Assembly (NCBI GenBank): GCA_964030785.1
Contig: OZ034967.1
Location: 61,147,712 to 61,211,711, forward strand
Direction of reading: 5' to 3'
DNA length: 64,000 bases
Source of the DNA: Siderastrea siderea
Lineage: Eukaryota > Cnidaria > Anthozoa > Scleractinia > Rhizangiidae
Shown: positions 12,301 through 24,422 of the stretch, piece by piece
How the letters are laid out: every line of letters begins with the position of its first letter
Numbering within the stretch: position 1 is the stretch's first letter
The notes under the pieces: generated by a model
Database searches by the model: none
Told to the model about the DNA's origin: nothing
Seen by the model: only the letters and a program-made list of their open reading frames with translations
Made by a program: the position numbers and the translations under genes

Positions 12301-13922
12301 TGTTCTCCTTACTGTTCTCCTTATATTTTTATGGTACTAGTTGGGGGAATTTGAACAAACATCTAAGCATTTTATCTTAGGTAATCATTTCCTTTATTCT
12401 CCTCAAATGGTGCTATAAATTGTAACAAGATGCTCGTCACTTTGGGGATTTAAAGGGTTATTGTGGACCACCTCGTTACCGACGGCCAGTTACTTTTGTT
12501 CCAAACAACAGCTCATGTAGTCATTTCCTTACATAAAAGACAGACTTTATCCCGCCAGCCCGTTAATGCGACCACATTTTTTATGACCTGTTGGCCTGTT
12601 GGTGTTCTTATTATAGCAGTACATAAGAGCAGCGATGTTGGTTATAAGTTCATGTAGGAAACGATATTGTGGAATGCCTTAACCTCATTTTTTTGTAGAG
12701 AGTCCTTGGATTGTGAGATGGTCAGAAATGTGTAAACTTGCCTAAGAAACATTTCTGTTCTAACCACAGTACAATTAAAAGAAACTCCTGTATAGCCATT
12801 TCTTCCCAGAAGTACCTTATAAGATAAACTAAAGACTGGAAACTAAATTGTACCAACACTTCGGTTTCATTTGAAAAAAAAAGCTTCTTCAGGGAAACGC
12901 CAAGAAAGAGTTTCTCTGAGGTAGGAAACCGGTTTTGAGTTTTGAGCAATGAGTCTTCCCAGTTTTCAGTTTATATCTCGAAAGAAATATTTAATTTGCC
13001 TTTTACTTACGGCGCGACTTTTTTACTCGCGGTAGATGAAGTGAACTTGATATCCGGGTCTCACATGAGCCAACGTGTTGAACGGATTGCAACCATCTCT
13101 CCACAGCAATGCAAGAAAGACCTTTACAACTGTTTCAAGGACGGAAAAGACAAGAAGGGTTGCTTGAAGGATTACGGAGCTTGTGTGGATGCGCTGATCC
13201 CTCCATTTGTGGTAAGTGAAAGCAAAACTATGACGTTTTACAACCAGTTTTATCTGTTCATAGCTATTGCCAGACTACGCAGAGGCGATATAAGTTCATA
13301 AGTGAAAGCGAAATCGATTTATGTGACGCATAATGCTATTCGCCATATCGATCAGATAGCCATTTTGCGAAATAGGAAGTAAAAGTGATTAAAATTCCTT
13401 GTATTTCACGCGTGCATGTCTAGAAGACCATCTGGTATTACCATGATGACCCAATGTTGCGATGGATATCTGAAACACGATTTGCTTTATTTGTTCTAAC
13501 AGGGGCGGTTAGGGGGTTAAATGGGGCGTGTCTTTTTCTCTGGGTGGCACTATCAAACATAATATATATTCCTTGTAGGGGTATTCCAACGAGTGATTTA
13601 AAGTGTAGATAACTAAGTTCTTTCGGCTGGGATCTCCGGGGAAAGGCTTACCATACCCTTTTCGTCGCTTGACCATCACTTCCCAATAATCACAGCCATT
13701 TTTATCACGGATTCAAATATTCAAACGTTCAAACTGATATAAACGCTCTCTTAGTACTTTTTATTCATTTATCACTTGCAGAAGCAGTGCAGTGCTGAAG
13801 CTAAGGAATGTTTCTCCAATGCCAGTGGGTGGAGAGAGAGGTATAGATGCACGAAAGATTATGTCACCTGCCTGAGGAACGGCGCCTCCACCCAGGCACC
13901 CCCAGAGCCTTCAGCTGCTTAA
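6212..13922 (+). CDS. Secreted multi-module Cx6C/Cx6C cysteine-rich protein, ten exons
   Basis: Ten exons (6212-6334, 7360-7479, 7900-8016, 8458-8685, 9815-9934, 10053-10172, 10928-11044, 11495-11665, 13107-13211, 13782-13922) join in one frame to give 453 aa. Every intron is phase 0 with GT/AG borders. A signal peptide (MKYFLAFFLFAFVAG) is followed by an acidic segment and nine modules, each with two CxxxxxxC pairs separated by about 9-15 residues, 36 cysteines in all. Each module would suit a two-helix hairpin closed by two disulfides (inference). Short modules contain QCK-DLY-C and ECLKKYK-C; longer ones contain ACKN-LKQC and AFAKC-LKNKGPSEVLLD. Candidate N-glycosylation sites are NVS, NDS and NAS. 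I recognise no named family. A secreted structural, matrix, mucus or venom role is possible but unsupported. The gene grew by internal duplication, and a paralogue lies at 46238-50154. Confidence 0.8.
7360..7479 (+). CDS. Exon 2: short Cx6C module
   Basis: 40 codons, acceptor CACTCAG|CAATGC, donor ATC|GTAAGA. Residues begin QCKIDLYDCIRLDKES. The 5' half and upstream intron match exon 5. The 3' half (AQLLPTKPPA) and downstream intron match exon 6, so this exon looks like a recombinant of the two. Confidence 0.8.
7900..8016 (+). CDS. Exon 3: short Cx6C module
   Basis: 39 codons between CCTCAG|CAATGC and GTA|GTAAGT. It begins QCKIDLYKCIKAGNVSKAEC and ends PTVPPFV, with a candidate glycosylation site NVS. 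It is the direct counterpart of exon 7, including homologous flanking intron sequence. Confidence 0.8.
8458..8685 (+). CDS. Exon 4: long Cx6C module fused to a second acidic segment
   Basis: 76 codons. Residues 1-52 match exon 8 (ACKNDLKQC, CYLAFAKC, GPSEVLLD, DAGQMED). From there the exon continues as a copy of the acidic tail of exon 1 (FEDLLLDEEIDGGDP, then RHPYV) and uses the same donor GTG|GTAAGG. The first ~90 nt of the following intron also match the intron after exon 1. This is an exon fused by unequal exchange between ancestral exon 4 and exon 1. Confidence 0.8.
9815..9934 (+). CDS. Exon 5: short Cx6C module
   Basis: 40 codons, ACTCAG|CAATGC to ATT|GTAAGT. It begins QCKIDLYDCLRLDKESNVEC and ends PSKPPVFI. 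It is the counterpart of the 5' half of exon 2; the ~50 nt upstream of both exons are similar. Confidence 0.8.
10053..10172 (+). CDS. Exon 6: short Cx6C module
   Basis: 40 codons, CCTCAG|CAATGC to ATC|GTAAGA. It contains QCKIDLAKCIKAGNDSKLEC with a candidate glycosylation site NDS. The first duplication copy has no separate counterpart; its 3' half is represented in hybrid exon 2. Confidence 0.8.
10519..10758. repeat. (ATTC)n and (CTTC)n microsatellite in intron 6
   Basis: About 190 bp of almost uninterrupted ATTC repeats run into about 40 bp of CTTC repeats. Open frames in all three phases here (FIHS-type repeats) are products of the microsatellite, not genes. Confidence 0.95.
10928..11044 (+). 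CDS. Exon 7: short Cx6C module
   Basis: 39 codons, TCTTTAG|CAATGC to GTA|GTAAGT. It begins QCKIDLYKCIKAGTEGKLEC and ends PTVPPFV. It is a near copy of exon 3; the ~450 nt of intron downstream also match those after exon 3. Confidence 0.8.
11495..11665 (+). CDS. Exon 8: long Cx6C module
   Basis: 57 codons, CAACAG|ACGGCT to CTG|GTGAGT. Contains ACKNALKQCLSG, CFAAFAKCLKNKGPSEVLLD and DAGQMEDMSGVL. It keeps the natural 3' end that exon 4 replaced with the acidic segment. Its donor is followed at once by a (CAT)n tract and a LINE fragment. Confidence 0.8.
11677..12235 (+). mobile_element. 3' end of a non-LTR retrotransposon (LINE) in intron 8
   Basis: An uninterrupted 89-codon frame with a stop at 11973-11975 (from 11706) encodes the C-terminal tail seen in CR1/L2-type reverse transcriptases: SYISDLI, YSLRSNEG, FSVAAPTLWNNLPASLR and KSQLKAHLFRLAF. 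A 3' UTR follows with GCGCAATATAAATT near 12144, then a microsatellite of ATT/ATC/GTC triplets (to ~12235), as is usual for such 3' ends. It is flanked on the left by (CAT)n. The element is strongly 5' truncated and dead. Confidence 0.7.
13107..13211 (+). CDS. Exon 9: shortest Cx6C module
   Basis: 35 codons, CCACAG|CAATGC to GTG|GTAAGT. It begins QCKKDLYNCFKDGKDKKGC and ends LIPPFV. It corresponds to exon 4 of the paralogue at 46238-50154 (which ends LIPSYV), so this module predates the gene split. Confidence 0.8.
13782..13922 (+). CDS. Exon 10: terminal Cx6C module and stop
   Basis: 46 codons plus TAA, acceptor TTGCAG|AAGCAG. Contains QCSAEAKECFSNASGW and RCTKDYVTCLRNGASTQA, ending in a Pro-rich tail. 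It aligns with the last exon of the paralogue, which ends GNGGPTQA. Confidence 0.8.
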   Translation, partial: KQCSAEAKECFSNASGWRERYRCTKDYVTCLRNGASTQAPPEPSAA

Positions 13923-14003
13923 ATTGTCATTGGAATGTCAACTGCGGAAAACGATAAAAGCGACACAAAGATGTAGAGTGGTAGTTGACATAGAGCAAAA
14001 TAG

Positions 14004-14009
14004 AATAAA
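14004..14009 (+). terminator. Poly(A) signal of the ten-exon gene
   Basis: AATAAA lies 82 nt after the stop codon at 13922. It is the first canonical signal downstream, giving a short 3' UTR. Confidence 0.55.
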
Positions 14010-16562
14010 ATGGAAGGTTAAGAGAAATATTCATGTGTGTTGGATTTCTATTGACTCAGAGTGTTTTTTTAAAGACTTTGACAAGGCATTAATACTAAAT
14101 CTCTCGTGAATCAGATGCTAATCAATCGCAGAGTCTACCTTTTTCAACTGCAGCACGTTTTCCCAAATAATTTGCTAGTATTCATTGTTACAGCTAAGTT
14201 GAGACAACCAGCGCAACTGTCGTTTACCTTTATAAATGTCGATACACCACGGGGATTCAACATATTTAAAATGAAGAGTGATTTTATACTCATATCAAAA
14301 AAGGTAGTGGGATTCCTGGTATGAACACCCTAAAGGCAACTAACAAAAAGCTTTTTCCAGTAATAATGACTCCAAAATAACTAATAAGTAACTCTAAAGG
14401 CAGGAAAGGTTAAATTAACTTTAGATAAGAACTTAATTTAACTTTATAATTGCCGTGGACAAAAACACTTTTAATAGCTGCTTCATACAGGGTGTCCCGT
14501 TATTTCGTGCTCCTAGATTCTTCACAAGAAATATATTTACTGCTCCTTTCGATAACCCCCAAAGTTCGGGTTTACCCTTTAAGCACAGATATGGAAATGC
14601 AGATTCTTCTCACTGTTCTCTATACATTTCTTATCGAACTAGTAAGGGGAATTTCTCTAAATATCAGTACATCTTGTCCTTGGTTATCACTTCTTTATTC
14701 ACTTGAATGTTTGAACAAGAAATAATGATGTAAAGAGAATTTTCATTTTTGTCAGTGGTTGCGATTTTCACTAACCTCAATCATCGTAGCGGATGTCTCA
14801 AAAACAAAACAAAACGAAAAAAAAAGTATTTTAAGAACCGCATTAGAAGCAATCTAAATAAATGCAAAACCCTTGAGCTATTGAGATACCTATAGCTATA
14901 AAGCTTGCATACGCGTTTTAAGCGTTTAATTTTATTAAGAAAACTTGCATACTTTCCTTTTTTGGCCATGGAGTAAACACTATTTAAACAACACAAAAGT
15001 TTACATCAATGATTTCAACCGACCAGTGCTTTTAATGGCATGTCATAGAAATAACTCAATTTTTTATGCATTGTTTGCAAAACAGGGTGGTGGGGGGAGG
15101 GGAGGGGGGATTTTAAGTACTATTTTCAACTACACGTAAATAGAGGAACTTCATATTGTACACTTAAACTTAAGACTTAATTAGATGCCGGGTTTGTTCT
15201 TTCTTTATCATCTGCCTTGTGTTTATAGTGTCGGTTTACCACACTGCATTCTGCCTAACTTGTAATCGCGTCTTTAATCGTCACCGGGGTCTATTAAAAG
15301 AAGACGACACAGGAACGTTAGTTGTTTGATCGATCGTAAGCAAAACGTAAAACACAAACGTACAATGCACAGGAACCAATCTCGTTTTTGTTTTTCATCA
15401 ACTTTTCGTCCATACAACTTCGTTTCACAATGTTGTTTAATGCAAAATGATTTTATCAAAAAATCCACGGGATTTACAACCACCGTTCAGCCTCATCCTG
15501 GCTACCCCTCAATCCTAGGGGCCGTCCCTCTTATCCACTTGAGGTAAATAAATGCCTGCATGACTTACATTTGCACCGTGTAACGACAACGTGACTACCG
15601 TAAAAACTCTATTAAGCCCCCTATAACCCCCCCTCTAATAAACCTTCCTTTGAAAGTCAGTTGTTTTTTAATAACCCCCCTCACCACCCCCACCCCCTCT
15701 AATACCCCCTTTCTCTCTTTGGAGCACCAGATGTTGTAATTAATACCCCCTAAACTCCATTATGCCACCCACGTCATCGACAGTTGGTGTAATTTTGTGA
15801 AGGCTATAAAAATATTAAGTTGGTCGGTCTTTCTTGATAAGAAGTAAGTAAACAGTGTTTTTGAGCTTTGTTCTAAAGTTATTTTAGGATTACATGTTTA
15901 AAGATTTGAAATAAGATCGCCCTCTCTAATAAGTTCTCGTTCATGATGCCTGAAATTAATTAAGCCCCCCCGTACGTCATTCTACAGTTTATTATAGCGT
16001 GATATGATAACACACTGTTGAAAACTGCTCTAAAAAATGTAGCAGCATTACTAGCGGTAAAGTTCGCTATTAAACTGTTTCGGTCTCTGTTAACGAACAG
16101 CAAATTTTTCGGGCTTATTTACTTTATTGCTACCGCTCTCAATCAAAAACATGTCGACAACAGTCATACTTTTTTAAAGTTGAAATCCAGTGAAAAGTGA
16201 GAGGCTGTCGAGAATATTAAAAATATGACAGAGAGTATGGGATTATCAAAGCGCTGGTTCGAACCAGCGAAGGGCTCCAGATGTTAGGCAAACGAAAGGC
16301 GATGGGCCACTACGTACCGAAATATTTCGAACGGGATAAACATCTGCTTGAATTCAATGGCACGGAGCAAAGACGTTTTTTGTGCCGTGCCAAGATTTTT
16401 GCCAAGATTTTTACGGTGAAGAGGTCGATTGAACATGAATATAGCATTTAGGCAAAACAGAGACCTGGGAATGGTGCAGATTCCCTTATCGCTTACAATT
16501 CTGCTGTGATTTTTCGAAATTAAGTACTTTTTTGTTATTCTCACCAACCTCATGCCGTTGAG
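14010..16562. other. Convergent intergenic region, no gene seen
   Basis: Lies between the 3' ends of the ten-exon gene (+) and the four-TM gene (-). It includes a run of C-rich imperfect repeats with motifs such as CTAATACCCCC and TAAGCCCCC (15610-15970). Open frames at 14450-14725 and 15326-15547 show no domain. It probably also holds the 3' UTR of the minus-strand gene. Confidence 0.5.
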
Positions 16563-16868
16563 TTAGGCGTTTTCATTCAGCCGCATGTACTTTCCATGTC
16601 CAACAGACATTTCATCCTGCTGAGGAGTGTATGTGTGACTTGTGGCCGGTTCTGCGCCAGGTGAAGCAGCCTGTACAATCATAGGGTGACCTCCAGCTGC
16701 TCCAGGCACAGGTACCATGACCATTGGAGTTTGGCCTTCCTGTACACCTGGTGCTTGAACTGCAAACATACCACCGGCGGGTTGCATTGCAACGGCCACA
16801 GGGACACCATCAGGCCCCTGGGTGACGACGTAGCCAGCGGAATTGGCAGTATACGCAACTTGCTGTGC
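16563..16868 (-). CDS. Four-TM gene exon 3 (cytosolic tail)
   Basis: 101 codons plus stop. Low-complexity tail rich in Pro, Gly, Val, Ala and Met, with repeated PVP/VPVPG-type motifs, ending MSVGHGKYMRLNENA. Gene-like codon use and an in-frame acceptor (ACGCCAG|GCACAG) support it. Confidence 0.7.
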   Translation of the reverse strand, partial: AQQVAYTANSAGYVVTQGPDGVPVAVAMQPAGGMFAVQAPGVQEGQTPMVMVPVPGAAGGHPMIVQAASPGAEPATSHTYTPQQDEMSVGHGKYMRLNENA

Positions 16869-19800
16869 CTGGCGTTTACGAAAAGAAAACAACAGTGAGA
16901 TTAGCAAGACAAGTGCCAGTCATAATTAACAAAATAACTGACATAACGTGCTTTTTCAGTTTTAGGTTTCCCACATTATTAGTGAGTAGTCAATTTAATA
17001 TTTTAGAAAAAAATAGGCGCAACAAGTAATTAACAAGCTCAAAGTTAGAAAAAAACAGGCACTTCAATAAGCAATACTGAGATATCGACTTTTTTTAACG
17101 TAGTACTCACATTAATGATAAATTGAATAAATGCTTGTCTCACAAAGTAGTTGCTTGAGATGTACATTGTACATTAGGCTGCTTACTACTCAGCTGATGA
17201 GGTCGACAATTAAGATACAAATTATTAATTGTATTTTAGAGATGGTACGAACTTGTGATAAATTGCTTCCTTGAGTGCTTTGTTTTTCTAATATCCACCG
17301 GATACGATTTCATTGTCGTTCGAAATATCATTTTGTTTGTACAAAGATAGTAGTACCCTTGCAGTTACAGAAGTTTAATTAGGAGTAGACAAGCGTGAGT
17401 TGTTGAGGCGTACGAACCTGCGGGTTCTTAGAAAAAAAAACAGAAAAAAAAAACGAGGGAAAAGAGTGTAATCAACTCACGGATTCAGAGCTCGCGTGCG
17501 ATGATCCACAATCCACGGTTTAAGCGTGAATATCCGCGTTTTTAGCAATTCGGACAATCCCCCACTTCCTTTGATTCATAGGTGAAAACAGCGACTGCTT
17601 TACAGGATATGACGGGGGAGGGGTGGTACAGTGTACTAAAGCCTACCTGTTGCGGTGCGCAGCAGACGTTCATTACACAACAACATATGGCAGCCCAGAT
17701 TCCAATCACAAACTCAGCAATACCAAGGACCAAGATGATTGCACTGATAGCCATTTTTGCATTATACATGTATATGTTCCTTGTCCTGTAACTATCATCA
17801 TAGTAGTCATATCTGTCATAGTAGTATCCATCTCGGTTAATGGCAATCACAATGCTGTAGCAGATTATGATTATTCCACCCATTACAGCCGATGTGATTG
17901 AAAAACCCATGAAGACACCACCCTGAAAATTAGAGTAGAAGAAAGGCAGAAAATCAATACCATTTGAAAACACCTAATGCTCACTAATCCGTACACGGTT
18001 ATCACATGGTTATTAAAAACTTGAACTAATATTCGGCCACTTTTCTTGCAGACATATTACTTTAAACAACAACAATAATAATAATAATTAAAAACAATAT
18101 TATAATTATAATAAGAACCTTCCCAGAATGCTTTGCACCAGAAAAATTTCAATGCAAAATAACTTAGTTAACTTGTGGTCGAAGAGAATGCTGTACCATG
18201 TGTTATTTACAACTTCGTGAAAGTTATCCCTCATATTAACGTTAGGGTGATGACGTCATTATTCACGTGACTATGGCAAAAATATGTTTTCGCTCACTGC
18301 AAGAACAGGCCTCCATCAATACAAAAGCAGATAACGTGCCCTGATAGTCATTGGAATGGGCGATATGGAAATTGCCAGTTGACATCTGGCACTTGAAAGT
18401 TAAGGTGGCTCTGTACAGGAGCATTTCCCAGGGGACTGGTAAGGAGTCAGTAGCTATGGTAGTTTAAGGCGGAGAGAAACAAAGCTTGGCTGGTTAATAG
18501 AACTTCGCATGAAAGTAACGACCATGATATGCTCACTGTTGTGACGTCATTGGTCACGTGACCAGAGCGCACAGAAAATTCAAATCACTTTAAAACTGCT
18601 TTAAGCTCAATAAATTCGCAATTTTTCACAGTAATATTGCAGAAAAAATTGCAAGTTATTCAAAAACGTCCATTATTATTTTTCCTTTTGAAAAAAGCAT
18701 GATGAAAAATGAACCTTAAACTTTTGATAATCCCCTGTTTTGTGAGGTTTTAATATAAATGTAAAAACGAATCAGCATATTTGGTTTCAAACTATGCTCT
18801 TTCTAACTACGTTAACAGTGTTTTTAAAAAATTCGTTTTCATATAGCTTAGGGATGTGAATTTGCAGGCACGCGGAGTACTGGGCACCAATGTCACGGAT
18901 TGCTCAGGAATACTGGTGCACTTTTTAGGCGCGGCGGCATAGCTAGCGACAAAAGCTGAAAAATGGGGTGAAAAGGTGTTTTAGCTTTCTGTGGTCCATT
19001 TCTGCTAAAGAATTGTTAATGGTTTCTCGGGAAGAGGACAGCACTTCAGTTTTCGCTGCATTGCTCATGTCAGGTACGTGTAATTATAGCTTTTTATTGT
19101 CTTCGGTAAACAGCTTAATATATTAGCAGGGCTTTACCGATCGATCATTATAGTTTAATGTTTCATATTTATCGTTAGTCCAGTGCTTAAATAATTTGCC
19201 ATTTTCGTTCCGGTAGCAAAAAGCCGAAAGATAGACACTTAGGTTGGTAACTAAAGCTTATTAAGTTTCGTAAGTCTTTAAATAAACGTTATATGAAGTG
19301 ATGTAGTTTTTGTACACTCGTCTGTGAATCGTATGTTATTTGTTGGCCAAGTAAAAGTGTAGCATCGCATCCTTTATGTTTTCAGTAACTTTAATTACAG
19401 CGTTGCTGTTAAAATTAATGTTTCAAACAGCTATTGCTTAAAGCAAGAAGGTCAGGCTATTCTCCTAATGTTGATACTGGCAGATAAGCTTAAATTCTTT
19501 TGTGTAGCATCATTTAAGCTTACGTGTTGTAAACATCTCATAACAACAACATGACACATAACATACTTTATTTTATCTCCAACTCCATTTGTTTATTAGC
19601 TGGGCTTTTTTTCACTGCTTGCAAATTATTTATATACATCTAATGACTCACGAATTTTTCTTACATCAAGTAAGGTTCAAAGCTATAGTTGGCATGATTT
19701 GATGACAAACAACAAATTTAAATTTCGAATTAGGTACATGTAAAACTTTTATTAAAAGTTATGTGTTGATCACTTTTGGGAAAATATGCTTAAGATAATC

Positions 19801-22800
19801 GAGTTCAAAGCAGGTGGATGTATTTTTTTTGTACATCTCTACTTTTACTGATTAAGTTATTCCATAATTTGCAGGGTAAAAAATTAACTTCAGTGCTTGA
19901 ATCATTGAATTGCAACTCGGGCCAGTATCCTTGAATTCCAACCTCGTCCCCAGGGTCTTTTCACTTGCTCGCTTAGTATAGTGGACCAGGCCATTTAGAT
20001 AAAGTGGCTTTCAAAATCCTCTAGTCTGGATCAAAATATTAAAACCATATTTACTTATATAGACCCCTCCCAACCCAGGTGAGAAGTAAGTCTTTTATCC
20101 AGGGATTTCGCCAATAATCATGTGGAAAAAGCACCACATACTGTAGAACTCTAAGTAAGACTGGAGTCACGTGTCAATAAAAACAAACCTCAACTTTTAG
20201 TGGCCCTGGTCAGTTTTAAATTGCTACTGGCAACCAGAAGACTGTCAATTTTTAGCCCTGAAGTTGTTGTGTTCACTGATCCTTTTTTATCTATACTAGG
20301 CATGTATATGTCAGCAGTGATCAGTGATGCAGCTTTTCTTACAGTGAAGGTATGCACATGGAAGATATCAATCATATAATTATCCCAGCTTACGTACTAT
20401 CTTACTGTTCAGTCAAATGAACTGGGTCAAATGCAATGGTCGGTTTAATTTGGGTCCGGTAGTTGAACACAATTAAACCAATAATATGCATACAGCAGTG
20501 TTTGATTCCAATTTCTGAACCCAGTCAAACATAATTAAGCACAGTTAAACAGTTGTAAAATCATTCAAATATACCAGATATTTAAACCATCTGCCTTTAA
20601 GTGTGTGAGAACAAGCACAAATCTCTGTAGTGTGGAATTTGAGCATGATCTGTTTTATATTGTCGGGTAAACGTAGAAGACTGGGTGGCTAAAACAGCCT
20701 TTTTGGAAAAAGAAAATTTGGCAATCCTAATACTCACAAAGGAAAATAAAAGTTGAACCAAGGATAAAATTAAATCACAACATTTACACGAGTGTTCCAT
20801 CAAGACTTCCATTGGGGTAGGTGTGGAAAACCTTATACCCACTTAAGCTACAAAATCCATTTTTCACAGTGATGTAAGATTTATTCTTGATGGTTAAAGG
20901 GTTAAAACTTAATGCAGAATGAATCAAACAGTTGTACCATGTATGGGTTTCCATACCAAAGTGATTATTGTGACCCAGTAACACTACTGGGGCAAGCTCA
21001 CACAGGTATGACTTGTACAGTTAAGAGATTTTGTGCTGTAATCATTAAACAAATGCAGAGAAACAAGAGGAAATCGGGAGGAACTTGAACCAGAATGAAA
21101 ATCATGCTGGCCTAAAGTTGAGGAGCTCTCAGGAATGTTTAACAACATCCTCAGAGACCCAGGGGTAGTAACGCCCTGATTTCATGAGACCGGTGCAAAC
21201 TCAGACTGGTACGATTTTGTTAACATGAGACCGGTCTGAAAGTCAGACTGGCATGAAGTGTTTACCCGAGACCAATCTAAACTCTGTTTGTGTTAATATG
21301 GTCCGCAACCATCCCATCCTTAAAAATCCAGTTTATCTATTATCCAACAGCTTGGAATGCTCCAATGCCACTTATTAAACGTGCATACCCAAAACAAATA
21401 TCTCAGACCAATTGGAACCCTGTTCATGCTTAAGTGGCTCCCCAGTCTGATTTCAAACCGTTCTGAGTCATTCATATTGGTTCAGCAGCAGTGATGAGTT
21501 AAACCAGCCTAAGGCCCTGTTTACATGAGTGACTTTATCCCGGGATGACTTTTATCTCATCCCGCGGTGACTTTCATCGCAGTGTCTGGTCATTTACCTG
21601 TATATGTTTACATGATTTGGAGCTGAAATGTGTTCACCCTGGGACAATTTCATCCCGGTCTTCAGCACCGCGGGGATGAAATCGTCCCGGGGTAAACACC
21701 ATTTCAGCTCCAAACCATGCAAAAACTTACAGGTAAATGACCAGACACCGATATGAAAGCTATCTCGGGATGAAATCACTCGTGTAAACACAGCCTAAGA
21801 CGATAATTATTTTATACTAGCTTCATGTTTTGTACGAAAATTTGGCAATCCTAATACTCACAAAGGAAAATAAAAGTTGAACCAAGGATAAAATTAAATC
21901 ACAACATTTACACGAGTGTTCCATCAAGACTTCCATTGGGGTAGGTGATGAAAACCTTATACCCACTTAAGCTACAAAATCCATTTTTCACAGTGATGTA
22001 AGATTTATTCTTGATGGTTAAAGGGTTAAAACTTAATGCAGAATGAATCAAACAGTTGTACCATGTATGGGTTTCCATACCAAAGTGATTATTGTGACCC
22101 AGTAACACTACTGGGGCAAGCTCACACAGGTATGACTTGTACAGTTAAGAGATTTTGTGCTGTAATCATTAAACAAATGCAGAGAAACAAGAGGAAATCG
22201 GGAGGAACTTGAACCAGAATGAAAATCATGCTGGCCTAAAGTTGAGGAGCTCTCAAGAATGTTTAACAACATCCTCAGAGACCCAGGGGTAGTAACGCCC
22301 TGATTTCATGAGACCGGTGCAAACTCAGACTGGTACGATTTTGTTAACATGAGACCGGTCTGAAAGTCAGACTGGCATGAAGTGTTTACCCAAGACCAAT
22401 CTAAACTCTGTTTGTGTTAATATGGTCCGCAACCATCCCATCCTTAAAAATCCAGTTTATCTATTATCCAACAGCTTGGAATGCTCCAATGCCACTTATT
22501 AAACGTGCATACCCAAAACAAATATCTCAGACCAATTGGAACCCTGTTCATGCTTAAGTGGCTCCCCAGTCTGATTTCAAACCGTTCTGAGTCATTCATA
22601 TTGGTTCAGCAGCAGTGATGAGTTAAACCAGCCTAAGGCCCTGTTTACATGAGTGACTTTATCCCGGGATGACTTTTATCTCATCCCGGGGTGACTTTCA
22701 TCGCAGTGTCTGGTCATTTACCTGTATATGTTTACATGATTTGGAGCTGAAATGTGTTCACCCTGGGACAATTTCATCCCGGTCTTCAGCACCGCGGGGA

Positions 22801-23875
22801 TGAAATCGTCCCGGGGTAAACACCATTTCAGCTCCAAACCATGCAAAAACTTACAGGTAAATGACCAGACACCGATATGAAAGCTATCTCGGGATGAAAT
22901 CACTCGTGTAAACACAGCCTAAGACGATAATTATTTTATACTAGCTTCATGTTTTGTACGTTTCGTGTAAACAGAGGTAAGCATTTGGAGTCTAACTGAA
23001 GTTGTACCGGCCCAAGTTGGTACCATTCTCATAGACTACGAGCAGTCTCTCATTTTTTCTCTGGCGCGTGCACACTGACTGTCCTACTATTGGTAATTGC
23101 GATAATTAAAATCTGCTTTGTTTTTCTTACAGGTTTTTATTCCATCAACCTGATGTCAGGAAAATATGGCAGTTTATTATAAGGGTTTGGTTAAGAAATT
23201 TGTACTTTTAGCTATATTCCCAGACACACTGTATCAATTCAAATAGAAAATTTGAAGAGCAGTTTTGAAATAAGGTTATATTTTTTTTTGTCTTTTTCTG
23301 CTTAACATTTTGATGTCATTGATTAGTTTGACTGACCCCTCAGTACTACTAAGTGGATGATGTATGAAAATGGAATGAATCCTGGAGTACACCTTTTAGG
23401 GCTCTACTTCAAAATATCTGATGAGCACACCCTGCCCATATCTTTTTTGGGGGAATATCCCCCCCCCCCACTACTATCCCAGGAATGAAGAGTCAGACCT
23501 ATTTGATTGAATTCTCTTTATGGGGAAAACTATATCCATTGACTGATTCACCACAGTCTGATCCCTTTTTGTCAGTTCATTGCCTGTTAGGTTTCAGACT
23601 ATTCTGAAATGATTTAGGAAGAGGCTATTCCTTTTGTTTTTCTTTGGTACCAGATTATGGCAATCAGTAACAATGCTTATTGGTGACAAATTATCAAACC
23701 AAAAAGAACTAAAGTCTTGAGATCTACTGCCATCACGGTCTGGGGTAGTAAGAGAGTGAGTCATAATCTGTGTATCAAATAAAGTCACTAGTCATTACTG
23801 GACCATTTGTTATTCGCATTGGCAACACTGAAGTCACAGATTGATTGATTTATTGGTTTATTGATTGACTGATTA

Positions 23876-23914
<39 letters not shown>

Positions 23915-24383
23915 TTTTAATTGGCTGATTGACTGATTTATCAGCCAGTTGGTTGAGTGGTTGATTGATTGACTGATTGGTACTCAAAATAGATGAATGA
24001 ATTGATTCACCTGAATTACATGTAAGTAATTACATGCATAATGCTGCACTTCTTCGCATCTTCCTCTGGCAGCAAAATGATACCCGGCATCAGTCGAAAC
24101 ATAAAATAATTTTCAAGCCCCAATGTCATGACATAATTGTAAGCAAATAATTTATTTGTAATTAGCAAGTAGTAGGTAAGAAGGCGTATTAGAGAGCAGG
24201 ACTATTAGAGCTTTTACAGTAATTTAAATTATATTTCATATTAACTCCAGTAAGCTACTCCTTCTGAGTAACTACCACTATTGGACAGTCAAGAAAGAAA
24301 GCAATGCCCTGGGATGCTTTAGGGTTCACTACTTCCTACTATTAATTAAACATCCCGGGGAATTAATACAAGTAAATAAGGTA

Positions 24384-24422
<39 letters not shown>

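Noticed and set aside
14450..14725. 91-aa and 83-aa overlapping frames
   Set aside because: Two different frames open over the same AT-rich stretch; neither shows a domain or start context.
16248..16285. tRNA-like GGTTCGAACC
   Set aside because: A local palindrome GCGCTGGTTCGAACCAGCG; no cloverleaf can be formed around it.
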